The position numbers and the translations under genes were made by a program. Shown one piece after another: positions 49,923 to 61,400 of a stretch of DNA of 64,000 nucleotides (positions within the stretch are counted from its first letter, which is position 1; every line of letters begins with the position of its first letter). The stretch is from Chloropicon primus (Eukaryota > Chlorophyta > Chloropicophyceae > Chloropicales > Chloropicaceae): contig CP060767.1 in assembly GCA_023205875.1 (NCBI GenBank), positions 434,001-498,000 on the forward strand, in the 5' to 3' direction. A model generated the notes under the pieces. The model was not told the DNA's origin. It searched no databases and was given only the letters and a program-made list of their open reading frames with translations.

Positions 49923-52900
49923 ATGGCAGAGGACGGGGAAGAGAATGTGGCAGGTGGACCGGAGGGGGAAGACCCTCCTGTTGCTGCTGAGGAAGTCGCC
50001 CCAGTGCTGGAGCAGAGCGTCAGGCTACGGTAAGTGCTTTGTCAACAACGCAAGAAGTCCTCACAGAACGAATGGAAAGAGACGAGGAAGAGAGAGAGAG
50101 AGAGAGAGAGAATTCTTTGTCTTTGTCAGATGATCTCTGACCAATTGCCACCACAACTTCGCAGCATAACGTTCCGGTGCGAGAGAGAGGTCGCCCTGCC
50201 AAAGCAAGAGGAAGGGGACGCCAGCAAGACAGAGTCGCCGGGCGAGGAAGGGGAAGAGGAGAAGCCGGAAGGGGAGAACGCCGAGGCGGATCCCGAACCC
50301 AGCGTCTCGAGCATCGCCGTGAAGTGCTCTGTGCCTCTGCCTGGATCATCCGAGAAGAGTTTCAACGTCACCTTTGACGGCGACGAGGACAGGTCCTCCA
50401 AAGTTGCAGAGGAGTGCTTCGACTTCACCTCGAGTGAAGACTTCGTTCGCTTCTTCGTTTCCAAGGGTCACACGGCGAAGATGTCAATGTCCTTTGATTG
50501 TGGCGGAAGGGCGGTATCCCAGGACGAATCGTTGGACCTGAGCGGCTTCCTGGTGGGCGACAAGGTCAAGAAGTTCGTGATCGCTGGACCCAAGCCACTG
50601 AAGAAGGCGTTGGTGCAGTTTCACATGGAAAAGTTGGCGGAGGTTGCTGACCAGGGAGGGGAGGAGGAGAAGAGCGAAGGGGAGGAGCAAGAGGCGGCCT
50701 CCAAGTACGTCCCTTGCGGAATGCTGACGCCGGATTTGGTCGACCTCCTGAACCCCTTTGTTTTCAAGATATCCCAGCTCGAGAGTTTGCCCGACAGGCC
50801 GGCCACGAGGCAGCAGCTCGACGAGCTCTGCGAGCCGGTTAGCATCCGTTACACCTTCTTCGACACTCGTAGGCCCGATGACGTGAATGCTTCCGTGGAG
50901 GAGAAGACTGGGACGCCGCTTGGTTACGGCAAGGAGGTTTGGTACAAGGGCCTGGAAGCCGGTGAGTGGAGTGCCAACGATGTGAAGACGATGAGCTACA
51001 GGGACGTGAGTGTCAGCGGCACGCGAGTGTACTTTCTTGGGGATTGTGACGAGGACGAAGTGTTCAAGCATTTTTTCTACGACAAGATCCCCGTGGAAGT
51101 CCACGACAGGCTTCCGACGCCGGAGGACATCAAGGTCGTGAGGACAGCGAGTCAGGAGGAGGGCGAGGAGGTGGGGTCGCCAGAGGCCGAGGCCGGTGTC
51201 GAGGCTGGGGAGGAAGCCAAGTCCAAGGGGGAGGGGAATGAGGACTACAAGACCTACGTCTGTGGTTTGGCGCACATCAGCCTGAGGGAGTTCTGCATGG
51301 GGTACACATCGTACGAAAACAGCGTGAACATCTTTCCTTACACTTCAATCAGGGGAGGCGCGGATTTGGATTGGAAGACGAGGCCGGGCCGCTACGTGGA
51401 GAGCGGTGCCCAGGTTTCCTACGTTTGCAGGCTCGCAAAGTCCCTCAAGGACGCGGGAAGGCACAGGTACTTCCAAAGGGCCGTCTTCCTTCTGGACTAC
51501 AACGACAACCTCCTCCTTCGATCGGTTTTGGACCTTGTGACGGCCGTGAACCAGGAGGCCCTGAGACTTAGAGGAAGCAAGGCCCTGATTTTGCAGACTT
51601 TGGCCACCTACAAGTTCGAGGAAGAGCAAGCCAAGAGCACAAGTCTCGACGTCCTCACCGGGTTTCAGATCATAGACGACAGGATGAGGCTGATTGTGAT
51701 AGAGGGCTTGAAGAACGGAGCGATGGCTCACGTGAGAGACCTCGTGGAGGCTACCACGAGTAGCACTTCCTACCTCGAGGGGCAGAAAGAAAAGCAGAAG
51801 AAGGACTTGCAGTTCACCATCAAGGACTTCGAGAAGGGGGGCGTGAGGAAGCACTTGCTGTACAACCCGGCGCTCTGCTACTCGAAGAGACTCTACACGT
51901 CTCTGGGGGCACAGATTCACCCGATCAAGCTTTCGGCTCCTCTTGCACATATCATGGCAAACTGTCATACTCACTCGGGCAGGAAAGTGAGGGAGCAGTG
52001 CAGGGAGGGCCTCATCAGGCTGAACAACCTCTGCAGGATCACTTGGTTGAGGCAAGCGGACAGAATGCAACTGCTTCCGACAAGTGAGATGCTGAACTTC
52101 ATCGACAAGAAGTTTGGCGGGGAGCTCACGAAAAAGGATGAGGAGGGCGTCCTGCAGAGTGTGGAGGGAAGCCAGCCAAGCATGGCCGAGAACAGCAGCG
52201 ATCTCTCCCTGACGAACTTCTTGAGCGCGAGGAAGATGCAGTTCGAGCAAGAATCGAGCAAGAGTCCTAAATCGAGCGGAGCAAAGCAGGACTTAGGCGG
52301 CAAGTCCACTCGTTATTCGTACTCGAAGCCGATCCTCGACTTCAACAACAAGGAGTTCGAGGAAGAAAGGAAGAGGAGGGAAGAGAAGAGGAAGGAGAGG
52401 AACTTCTTGGACGAATACATCAAGCAGCTGCCCGAGATCGAAAAGATGGCTCAGAGCATCAGGGACGAGTGGTTCGCTTGGAACCCCCAGAGGCTCAAAA
52501 CGCTCCAAACGCCCCTGCACGCCATCAGAACGATGAGAGCCTTCGATACCTCTCCGAAGAAGTTGTTCGGGTCCGCCTCAGAGAAGAAGAAGGTGGACGA
52601 GAAGAAGGTGGATCATAGGCCAGAGTTCATTTTCCCGGCGCCAAAGAACCCATGGGAGTATAACGCTCACCCCAAACGGCCCACCAAGGCCAGGATCGAA
52701 GAGCTCCAGCAGCCCTGGATCGAGAACGAGTTTTACGGGTCCCTCGTGAGGTACGACGACGAGAGCGACATTGTGCCATTCAAGACTATCATGCCCGCGC
52801 CCGCGATATTGGAAAAGAATCCGGACTTCTTCACCAGCGTTCACCTCTGCGGAGAGGGTCTGATCAAGGAGCAGGAGGAGGCCAAGCAGCAAGAGATCAA

Positions 52901-53210
52901 GAAATGGGAATCGAAGGTTGTGGTGGATGATCCACACTTTTACTCGATCATCAAGTCGAGGAAGCAGGTGAGCCAAACGGACAGGAACGAGATCACGCTG
53001 AAGGGGACCCCCATGAAGAAGGGCTTCAAGATTTCCCATGCCAAGCCTCTGCCGACGTCCATGCACATCAACGAGCCCTACGAGGAAGGGGACGACCAGT
53101 TCCTGTTCAGAAAGGTGGACCCCACCAAGTTCAAAGGCAGCAAGGACTTTGCGAGGTACATCATGCGTCACCCCACTATGATCTCCAAGCCACCTGCAAA
53201 AAAAGGGTGA
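49923..53210 (+). CDS. CFAP92/KIAA1257-like probable ciliary protein
   Basis: Exon 1 is 49923-50029 (MAEDGEENVAGG) and exon 2 50165-53210; the 135-bp intron joins SVRL to RITFRCER and gives 1,050 residues. The layout resembles the CFAP92/KIAA1257 (DUF4550-containing) group of axonemal proteins: an N-terminal beta domain, a C2-like segment LNPFVFKISQLESLPDRPAT with CEPVSIRYTFFDTR, then RAVFLLDYNDNLLLRSVLDLV, LTGFQIIDDRMRLIVIEGLK and KRLYTSLGAQIHPIKLSAP. Acidic linkers separate the blocks. The last ~300 residues are charged and Pro-rich (NPWEYNAHPKRPTKARIEE, HPTMISKPPAKKG). I base the family call on remembered motif wording, so it is moderate. If right, the organism has motile cilia. It is convergent with the S1 gene. 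Confidence 0.65.
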
Positions 53211-53310
53211 AATCATCCTAAACGTTATTGTAAAACACGAGTGAGTTGAGAATCACAACCAAAGATTGAGATTGTTTACGAGAGTTAGAGGGCCTTCTGC
53301 CACGATTCGC

Positions 53311-54802
53311 TCACTTGTCATCGGCCAGCAGGTCCTCGAGTCCCCACAGCGGATCTGGCGATCCCCTCTTCTTCGCGAAGTCATCGTGGTTTGGGTCGAA
53401 GATTTCCATGTCCTTTATGTTGTCAAACTGCTCCTTCCTTGACAGTTCATACTCATCGGCCATGCCATCCAGCTCCGCGAGAAATGCCTCGCTCACTTTC
53501 CTGCCAGTCACCCGAGCCATCTCCTCCCACAAGGACCTCTGCCTCGGGTCGTGCAGGGTGACAGGGGCCTTGGAGTCCCCCTGAGATGCTTCAAGGGGTT
53601 TCGCCAGAACAGAGGCTTCCAGGTGAGGCTCAAGGAGCTCGACTTCCACGGGGAACCTGTACACGTGGCGACCGGATCCCCCGTACCTCTGCAGTCTCAG
53701 GGCGTGAACCTTGACAGTCACTTCCTTGTCTTGTCCGAAAATCTCATCGAATTTGTCCACCCCAAGAGACTCCAGACACTTTGAGTCGAGGCCCCTTGAG
53801 TCCTGGTGATGATACATGGGGATAAGGCCGGCAATGTTCGCTCCCAGGTCCACCAAGACCCCTTGCTGCACGTGCGCCCCCATCACCTTTCCAGTGATCT
53901 CCTGGCCCAACGTCAAGGTTTGCTCGGCACCAGGAGCATCGCGTATCGTGGGGCAAAAGGGAGTGAAGACATCGTTCAAGCTTGTCTCAAAATCGTATTC
54001 CTCTGGTCTGTAGTCCTGGACCTTGTCGCATTCTATCTTCAAAGGAAAGCCGGTATCCGGCATATCTGAGTTGCGAAACCAGAACTCGATCTCAACACAA
54101 ACAAGTACAGATGGATCGCACGCGACGTCAGCCCAACACAGCCGAAAGCAAAGGAAACACACACAAGCACACACACACACACACACACACACAAGCCTGG
54201 CTTACCTCCCTCTCGTCAGTCACGCCCGAGTTCAGCAGCTGCTCCGCCTCTTCCACCCGATGGGTCACGTCCCCCTCGTACGGCGGGAGCGTGTCGTACT
54301 CCACGTACGCTCTCTCTCCCACATCCTCTGGAAATATCTGCCTCTGCAGCCTCGTTCCGTAGAACGACTCCGGGAACACCGCTTCCCTCAGCTTGTCTTC
54401 GACCACCCGAGGATCCCTCTCCCTGTACTTCTCCCACTCGCTCCCCCCAATGTAATCGCTCACTCTCTCGGCCTTCCTGTCCCTGTTCAGCAAAGGGGTA
54501 TCCTCCGAACCCACAGCGTCAAACTCCTCGGCGGCGGTACTCTCCTCCTCCCTCTCCTCACCCAAACCTCGACATCGCAATGCAGCAGAAGGCCGACACC
54601 TTCCCCACCGCATTCCCATTCCCATTCCCATTCTCATCACCTTGACCTTGACCTTGACCTTGACCTTCCATCCTCGCTGCTGCACCTCACACCTTGCCAC
54701 CTTGCAGGTTGTTGTTGAGGAAGCAGATGCAGGAACACAGCAAAGCGTTCCCCTTCTCCTCCGCACAACGAACTCCCGACGACGATGAACGAATCCCTCC
54801 AT
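53311..54802 (-). CDS. S1 RNA-binding-domain protein
   Basis: Exon 1 is 54206-54802 and exon 2 53311-54090. The 115-bp intron, which contains a (CA)n tract, joins GVTDERE to IEFWFRNSDMPDTG; the product is 458 residues. The S1 OB-fold is clear at about 250-320 (ITGKVMGAHVQQGVLVDLGANIAGLIPM). The N-terminus is unusual: a basic head, then KVKVKVKVKV and MGMGMGM runs produced by hexamer repeats in the DNA (GTCAAG and ATGGGA), then an acidic linker. A basic N-terminus would suit organelle import, but no clear signal is present and the start at 54802 is a guess. The C-terminus is helical and charged, ending LLADDK. Confidence 0.7.
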
Positions 54803-55528
54803 CACGACACCGAACAAAACAAAACCGAAACCAAAACCGAAACCGAAACCGACAAAGACGGAGCAAGGGTTGGGGATGGGGATGCTATGCTGCTGCTGAC
54901 CTGCGTCGTCTGGTTTCGTTCTCGTCCAGTCCACCGCGCGGGGCGGTGACGGGGGAAAAGAAAACAAGAAAAACAAGAAGAAGAAAAGCGGCAAGTGTTG
55001 GGCCGAATCCCTCGACGTAGACGACCGGGTGACACGCGCGCGCCTTCGGTCTCGGTCTTCCTTCGTCTCAGTTGGCGACGCGATCCTTATCCAAAAAAAA
55101 AAAAAAAAAAGTGAAAAAAGGGGGGAACGAGGACGAGGACGAGGACGAGGACGATGGAGGGCAGCTATCCATTGAAAGCCCCAGTGGGATGCAGATGACC
55201 ATGACCATGCCATAGCCATCACTTTTGTCGTCGTCCACTTGTCTTACATGAGGGTGGCGACCTCTTTGGATCGGCATCAGCGAGGGAGGGCGACGAACGA
55301 CGACGGTGTCTCGGAAGGAAGGCGTCGGCTGGTTTGTCCTTGTTCGGTGTCCCCCCCCACACACACACACCACACACACACACATCTGTCAAGGAGCACA
55401 GCAGTTGCTTGTCCTTGTTGTCTTGTTTGAGAAGAAAAAAAGTAATCTTACAGTTATAAAAGTCCCCTTCCCAAAGTTCTAGCAGGCAACGACGAGCCCG
55501 CGGTTCCTTCATGCTATGGCTCTCCCTC
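54803..55528. other. Intergenic region with homopolymer and CA tracts
   Basis: It contains (AAACCG)n repeats near 54815-54855, an 18-A run near 55093-55110, (GGACGA)n near 55125-55155 and a (CA)n tract near 55360-55385. I see no gene. It holds the 5' flank of the S1 gene and the 3' flank of the type II membrane protein. Confidence 0.5.
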
Positions 55529-57271
55529 TCACGCAATGAGCTCATCCAGGTCTATCTTCTCCAGGTAGTTCCTGTCCACAATGAAGGAGGCGTTCAAGTC
55601 CTTGGACAAGAACTTCTTAATCAACTTGTTCGACAGCTTCAAGTGCTCCCCGTCCTCGATGAAGTAATCCGTCCTGTTCTTGACGTCCTGGGGCACGTAC
55701 GTCCAAGGCATCCTGACCTGGTTCCTACTGTTGGTCTCGAAGTTGCCGTAAATCTCCATCGTGGGCCCGAGCTCAGGGCCGTGCGACTTGTAAGGAAGGA
55801 ACAGAATGTTGTGCTGCATCATGGTGAAGAAGTCTGACTGGTCGTGCGTCCAGTTGAAGTGCGGATCGAGACCGTTAAGCGCTACGACCGTGTACCTCTC
55901 TCCCTTCTTGAAGGACCACGGCTTGCAATGCACCTCGCCCGCCCTGTCGTAGTAACTCGCCTTCCAGTCCTGCTGCCAGGCACTCGGGTACTTTGAGGAA
56001 GAGTCCGACCCCTCCACGAACTCCAACACCTTCTCGTCCTCGTTGTGCATCAACCAGCACCTCATGGACTCCTTTCCCTTCAGGCCGATCTTGTCGCTCA
56101 GCGCCTGGATGGGGTCCTCCGGCGTCCACACCTTGTCGAACATATCCAGAGGACCGTTCTTGGTCACGTTGTTGTCGTCCACCGGCTTGAGCAGGTCCGA
56201 GGTCAACCCAAGGTCCTCGGGACTCGAGGCAAAGGCCCAGAAGGCCGTGAAGTAGCTCCTGTGCGCGTGAAACCAAGGCATCTGGTCCTCGGGGGAGATG
56301 ATGATCTCCCCGTTCGCTGGCCACACCCCCGTGTTCCACCTCAGGCTCTGCCTCTTCGTCACGATGTTCGCCGCGAACGAGTGCTTCGCTCCAGCCATGT
56401 GCAACGCCAACGAGGATATCGGCCGCGTGTCCTCTATCGAGGTCCACTCGATCCCGACTTCCCCGTAAAAGATCATCGGGTTCGGCGTGGTCGTCTCATC
56501 GTTCCTCCTGACGTCGTTGAAGTTGGCGTTAATGGTCAAGTAGTCCCGTACGTCCGTGTCATTCACGAAAGGTATCCCGTGCCCCTTTGGATAAGAGATC
56601 AAGTAGCAGCTGTTTCCTCCGAGGTTGCTGGTGCAGACAGCATCACCGTGAGCCTCGAAGGCGTGGACCACGCCGGAAAGTCCCAACATATTGTGGTGCG
56701 TGTGTACCGGTGGGAAACCAGCAACCTCTCCATTCGGATACACGGGAGCGGCCATCTTTCCTGTGATGTACTTGGCCTTCTTCGGTGGAGGAAGGTCACC
56801 TATCAACACCTCGTGCTTGTCATACCCCCCCACACCAATCATCGGCCCGAACCTATACACGAGCCACCCACTCTGCCCGTCCTCTGCGTCCACCTCACAG
56901 GCTTGAAGACCGATTTCCTTGGGCTGGGACTCCTCCGGATCCGTCTCGAACTGGCTCCATGTGTACGTGTATGACATGAGTGGCAAGGTGACCGAGTACC
57001 ACTTGCCCTGGTCATCGCACTGAGAGTTTCTGTTTCTCGTGTACTCCTCCAGCTTGCGCTCCCTTGCCTTCCTTATGGTCACCATGGAGGACCGAGTCGA
57101 GCTCACCTGGAGGGAGTCAAGCCCCAAAGTGTTCTTCACATCGTTCTTGAAGACTTCACTCAAGCTCTGCGAGATGAATACAAAGCTCGCGAGCACGAGT
57201 GCGCTGCAGAGGACCAGGAACAACCTCGGCTTCCTCGAACCCAAAAGTCCTTCCCTCATATCCTTGGCCAA
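55529..57271 (-). CDS. Type II membrane protein of unknown family, His-rich luminal motif
   Basis: The 580-residue product has a short basic head, a membrane helix at about 15-36 (RLFLVLCSALVLASFVFI) and a large luminal part. Sequons NVT, NWT, NRT and NAS suggest N-glycosylation in the ER/Golgi. The luminal part is beta-rich with PPVHTHHNMLGLSG and other spaced histidines (FHAHRSYF), reminiscent of metal-binding sites in cupin or copper-monooxygenase folds, but I cannot place it in a family. Paired cysteines are scattered. No introns are needed. It is divergent from the PhyH-like gene at 58033 across ~760 bp. Confidence 0.75.
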   Translation of the reverse strand: MAKDMREGLLGSRKPRLFLVLCSALVLASFVFISQSLSEVFKNDVKNTLGLDSLQVSSTRSSMVTIRKARERKLEEYTRNRNSQCDDQGKWYSVTLPLMSYTYTWSQFETDPEESQPKEIGLQACEVDAEDGQSGWLVYRFGPMIGVGGYDKHEVLIGDLPPPKKAKYITGKMAAPVYPNGEVAGFPPVHTHHNMLGLSGVVHAFEAHGDAVCTSNLGGNSCYLISYPKGHGIPFVNDTDVRDYLTINANFNDVRRNDETTTPNPMIFYGEVGIEWTSIEDTRPISSLALHMAGAKHSFAANIVTKRQSLRWNTGVWPANGEIIISPEDQMPWFHAHRSYFTAFWAFASSPEDLGLTSDLLKPVDDNNVTKNGPLDMFDKVWTPEDPIQALSDKIGLKGKESMRCWLMHNEDEKVLEFVEGSDSSSKYPSAWQQDWKASYYDRAGEVHCKPWSFKKGERYTVVALNGLDPHFNWTHDQSDFFTMMQHNILFLPYKSHGPELGPTMEIYGNFETNSRNQVRMPWTYVPQDVKNRTDYFIEDGEHLKLSNKLIKKFLSKDLNASFIVDRNYLEKIDLDELIA

Positions 57272-57923
57272 CCAACACTAGAGCAGCAACCTCACAAGAG
57301 CCACAACAACAAACATAAAGGCACAACCTGACTCTAGGTAAAGGTGACAGACAGAGAGCAGACACAAGACAAGGCAAGGCAAGGCAAGAGTCTCCCTCCC
57401 TCACACTCCTACACTCGCACACTCCTGACTCCCTCCCTCTTTCCTGGGACAGAGGACTCCCTGTGCCTTGTTGTTCCCTTGGACACAAAGGCACAGGAGG
57501 TGTCTTCTTCGCTTGGAGGAGGACAACAAACAGAGAACGGCAGCGACAGCGGCAGCAGACTAGAGCACAAGAGCCTCCCTCCCTCACACTCCTTCACTCG
57601 CACACTCCTGACTCCCTTGGCTCATGCCTCGGACTCCCTTGCCGTGTTGTTCCCTGAGAAGGAGAAGAAGAAGAAGCCAAAAGATAAGCAGAGCCAAGAG
57701 ACACAAAGGATAAAAGCTTCAAGAGACCGAAAGAAAAGAAAGAGACAGAAAGAGATCCTCTCTTTCTCTTTCTCTTTCTCTTTCTCTTTCTCCCACAGAG
57801 GACAACTTTTTGCCGAAGGGTATGATTATTTCATTAATCGGTCCTAAGCTAAACGAAAGAAACGAAACCAGGGCCCAAGGCTTGACTCCTCTCGAGAGGT
57901 CGAGGGGGGTCGGAACCCTTCGC

Positions 57924-57966
<43 letters not shown>

Positions 57967-58032
57967 TTCTCTCTTTCTCTCTTCTGGCGGTTACCCAGTG
58001 TTGGGTAATGACCGAGCAGCAGAGCAGAGAGT
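57272..58032. other. Divergent promoter region with an internal direct repeat
   Basis: A ~60-bp block (CTCCCTCCCTCACACTCC ... CTCGCACACTCCTGACTCCC) occurs twice, near 57392 and 57573. Further on lie (TTTCTC)n near 57758-57790 and CT/CA tracts before the 58033 start. I see no gene. Confidence 0.6.
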
Positions 58033-59361
58033 ATGGGGAAGAAGCACAAGTCAGCGCTGCCTTGGAGCGTTGTCGCCATATCCGTGCTGCTTGTCCTGGT
58101 GACGATCTGGCAGACCACGAGTCTTTTCAGTTCCCAGCAGAAGGCGAGCGAGAGACCCCCAGTACCACCACCGGTATCCACTGCAAACTTCCCAGGAGTA
58201 CCACAGAGGTGTGACTACAACCTGGACGAAGGGTACTACTTAAAGTTCTACGAGGACAAGTGCTGGAGAGACTACTCGGTGGAGGACTGGAAGGAGAACC
58301 CTGCAAGAGCAAGCCGAGCGGTCTTCGACCATGGGGCTTTGTACATGAAAGAAATCTTGACATACCAGGAAGCCCTGACGCTGAGAGAGTACTTGGTCCA
58401 GGAATTGTCTCCGAGAACTCTTGCTGGGAACAAGTATTACACCAAAGATCTGAGAGACCCCGAAGGAAGGTACGACTTTCCTCTGGACCCTCTGGAGCAG
58501 GGTCCGGTGTTGGAAGCCTTGAACAAGGTTGTGGATAGAGTGGGGCCCATCTTTGAGAGGATACTGGGTGAAAAAGCTGAGCTGGTCGAGTTGTCCGTCT
58601 TGCAGACTTGCAATGCCACTGCTCAGAACACGCATAGTGACACGTGCACCATCTGCTGCGATGCTCAGGACACCTATCGGGACAGAATGGGAGAAATAGA
58701 TAGGACTTTCGAAGCCGGTGGCCAAACCATGGCGGTTTTGAACGCAGGGCACTACGAGAATGTGAATGTGCCCAAGAGTTACTCTCTGTTTCTTCCCATG
58801 CAGCCTACTGGGGTAAAGAATGGCGTCACGAACACTTACCCGGGGTCTCATCGGTTGCTGCCATGGAAAACGGTAGAAGACTTCAACGACGATCACGGTG
58901 ACGACGACTTTCTGGAGCACTACGAGAGGTGCAACCCCTCGTTGAACATGGGGGATGGATTCATCTACAACTCAAGAACCCTTCACGCCGCTGGCAGGAA
59001 TCCAACCCCCTCGGCAAGAATGATGTTCATGCTCTCTTTTCAAGCGGTTGATGACTACGGGGAGAACGGATTGTTGTTTGGTTCCTCATACTCCCTTCAA
59101 AAGAAATGGCAGACGCTCCTTCCCGTGGTGCTCAAGCGCTTGAAAGCGAAACATTATGACATATCATGCTATCGAGACGATGTGCAAGCCAGGAGTGCTG
59201 CTTACATGAAGACCTTGAAGAACGAGGAGAGGAACGAGCTCATGCGTCGACGAGGGAAGGACAAGGAGGCTATTGTTCTGTCAGTTGTGAAGGGAAAGTT
59301 GAAATTGAAAGATTTTCCACTGTCCGTGGCAAAATTAAGAAAGATAGCACAGATTACTTGA
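58033..59361 (+). CDS. PhyH-like Fe(II)/2OG oxygenase, type II membrane protein (intact paralogue)
   Basis: The 442-residue product has a basic head (MGKKHKSALPW), a membrane helix at about 11-31 (VVAISVLLVLVTIW) and a luminal phytanoyl-CoA-dioxygenase-type core. It shows the iron motif THSDTC, the distal histidine in TLHAAGRNP, and Arg in SARMMFMLSFQ for 2-oxoglutarate. Cysteine-rich phrases (RCDYNLDEGYY, DKCWRDYS, CTICC) suggest disulfides. It is the uninterrupted relative of 22462-23755, with long stretches of near identity (DHGALYMKEILTYQ, KDLRDPEGRYDFPLDP). It lacks the hairpin array of the island and the poly-Asp insert. A role in hydroxylating a secreted protein or lipid is inferred. 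The stop is 182 bp from the converging GT29 gene. Confidence 0.85.
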   Translation: MGKKHKSALPWSVVAISVLLVLVTIWQTTSLFSSQQKASERPPVPPPVSTANFPGVPQRCDYNLDEGYYLKFYEDKCWRDYSVEDWKENPARASRAVFDHGALYMKEILTYQEALTLREYLVQELSPRTLAGNKYYTKDLRDPEGRYDFPLDPLEQGPVLEALNKVVDRVGPIFERILGEKAELVELSVLQTCNATAQNTHSDTCTICCDAQDTYRDRMGEIDRTFEAGGQTMAVLNAGHYENVNVPKSYSLFLPMQPTGVKNGVTNTYPGSHRLLPWKTVEDFNDDHGDDDFLEHYERCNPSLNMGDGFIYNSRTLHAAGRNPTPSARMMFMLSFQAVDDYGENGLLFGSSYSLQKKWQTLLPVVLKRLKAKHYDISCYRDDVQARSAAYMKTLKNEERNELMRRRGKDKEAIVLSVVKGKLKLKDFPLSVAKLRKIAQIT

Positions 59362-59408
59362 AACACTTAACAACACTTGTATACTCCTATATTCATATGC
59401 ATAACGCA

Positions 59409-59409
59409 T

Positions 59410-59447
<38 letters not shown>
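59409..59447. repeat. (CT)n microsatellite
   Basis: A nearly pure CT dinucleotide run of about 39 bp lies between the converging stops of the PhyH-like and GT29 genes. Confidence 0.9.
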
Positions 59448-59448
<1 letters not shown>

Positions 59449-59543
59449 GCCTGGACCAAAGGCCTTGGGGATTTTCGTTCGATCCCGAACCAAAACCAAC
59501 ATAGTTGCATAATGAACGCGGGCTCTTTAATTGGAGAGCCTCT

Positions 59544-61400
59544 CTAGGCAGAATCACCTTCATCTACGATCTGTTCCTCTTCGATGGCGTCACTACTGTC
59601 GCTGCTTCCGATCACATCCGTATCATTATCTGTGCTCGTGCTCTCATCCACTTCCACTTCCTCTTCTTCCTCCCCATCCAAAACCTCCTCATCAAGAGCA
59701 TTTCCGCCATCACTTCCCTCGTCCTCGTCCCCGCCATCATCATCGTCGTCGTTTTTTTTGCCGTCATCATCATCCGTACTCTCCTGTTGACCATTCCTTG
59801 CCACCTCCAAAGGGGGGACCTGACTCTCCCAAGCGCCGTGACTCTCCTTCAAGTCCTCGGAAACCATGTGGTTAACATACTCTTCACCCGTTACGACCTT
59901 CCCCATGGGCCACTGGGCCTCTTCCCTCCAAGCAAGCCACTGCTGATCTTTGTACGCAACATCGTTGATCGATTGCAGGAGCTCCTCGAAGCGAACAGTC
60001 TCTCTCGTGTCCCTGCCGTACTGGTTCGTGTTGGGCTCCACTTTGTCATAGTAGTGGTAAGGTATCTTTTGATGCCTCCAGTCTTTCTGGTACCCAAAGA
60101 GCGTGATTTGCGTGCAGATGAGGTGGGCCAGGGCAATCCCATAAAAACCGTTAGAAGGCGCCCCATCGTTGTGCAAGTTCAGCACGTAGTACTGGAAGAA
60201 CGGGTCGATGACCTTCAAGTTCGGCAACACGTCCCTGAGCGACGCCCGTTCCGATATCTTGAACAATTGCTTGAAGTTCTTCGAGTTGGTGATGTGCTGA
60301 AGGACCGTCTCATTCGTGTGCTTCTCGTGAAAGAAGAAGTGCTCCGAATTCGTCACCCGAAACGAAGTTCTGCTCCCAACATGCTTCTCGAACCCCACAG
60401 TGGGCCCCCCGTTGAACCGAATCACCGTGTCGTGGGCGTCGATGTACTTGCCATACTCCTTGAGCAGAGTCCCGCCCCCGTTGCCTACGACTGCGCACGT
60501 TCCAAACTTGTTTTTCGATCTTCGAAGTCTTTCCTTGATGAAGTCTGTGGCCGGGAAGACCTTGAGCGCCTTGTTGTTCACCTGGCCGACCACTTGCCAC
60601 TTTATGTGCTTGCAGATATTGTTTCCCCTCATGTGGAGCGGCCAGTACTTTGGCACTTTGAAGTTCGACCTGCAGCAAGGTGTATCAGGAAATCGCATCG
60701 CTGGTCAGCAAAAGGAGCGCGTCAAGAAGAATCAGGTGCAGGCCTTGATTCACGCACGCTCTCACATACCTGTAACGGTGTTCATCCTTGGCAGAAACGA
60801 AGCTGTCGTTGAACGGACGAGCCACTCTCTCCTCCAAGGAGGTTACCGAGCACTTCTCCTCATACGGGTCTTTTATGGCAAAGGTTGGATTGCTGCTTCT
60901 GTGGTGTTCAAGATCTTTCGCGGTCCCTGGGTGCAGCCCACTCACTTTCTTCGTGCTCGTGGACGAGGAAGACGCGCTGCTCGAGGACGCCGGCCCCCCC
61001 ACCGGTGCAGAGACGCTCTGCACATCAGCCACCTTCTTCTTCTTGTGCTCCTCCTTCAGTTTCTTGACCTTCGTGTTAAGCTCCTTGTACGTGAACTCCC
61101 CATTGACCGAGATCTTCTGCTCTTGAAGCTTCTCCTTGCCCCAGAACCGCTCGTCCACATGAAAGTGCTGTCCACTCGTGTTAAGGTTGTGTGCATGGTT
61201 CACCAGAGTATCGTGGGCAAAAAATATGCCGACGGTCACCAGAGTCACTGAAGAAATGCAAGAGCAAAGCAGACCATCAGTCTCTCGCACACCACCTTGG
61301 GACTTGGAGACCCCACTTTCTTTCTGTGGTCCCTACACTTACCTAACAAGTAAATGATCAAGCGGCGAGGTGCCAAATCAGAAGAGTCGAACCGGACCAT
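59544..61400 (-). CDS. GT29 sialyltransferase-like glycosyltransferase
   Basis: Three exons (61343-61400, 60770-61247, 59544-60669) with GT-AG introns of 95 and 100 bp give 553 residues. The first join is telling: it completes the membrane anchor RLIIYLLVTLVTVGIFFAH of a type II Golgi enzyme. A Lys/Ser-rich stem follows, then sialyl motif L (CAVVGNGGGTLLKEYG, about 237-285), motif S (PSNGFYGIALAHLICTQITLFGY, about 345-370) and a VS-like HYYDKVEPN near 382. The last ~90 residues are an Asp/Glu/Ser-rich tail not usual for the family. GT29 enzymes use CMP-sialic acid or, in plants and algae, CMP-Kdo or related donors; the donor here is unknown. Confidence 0.88.
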
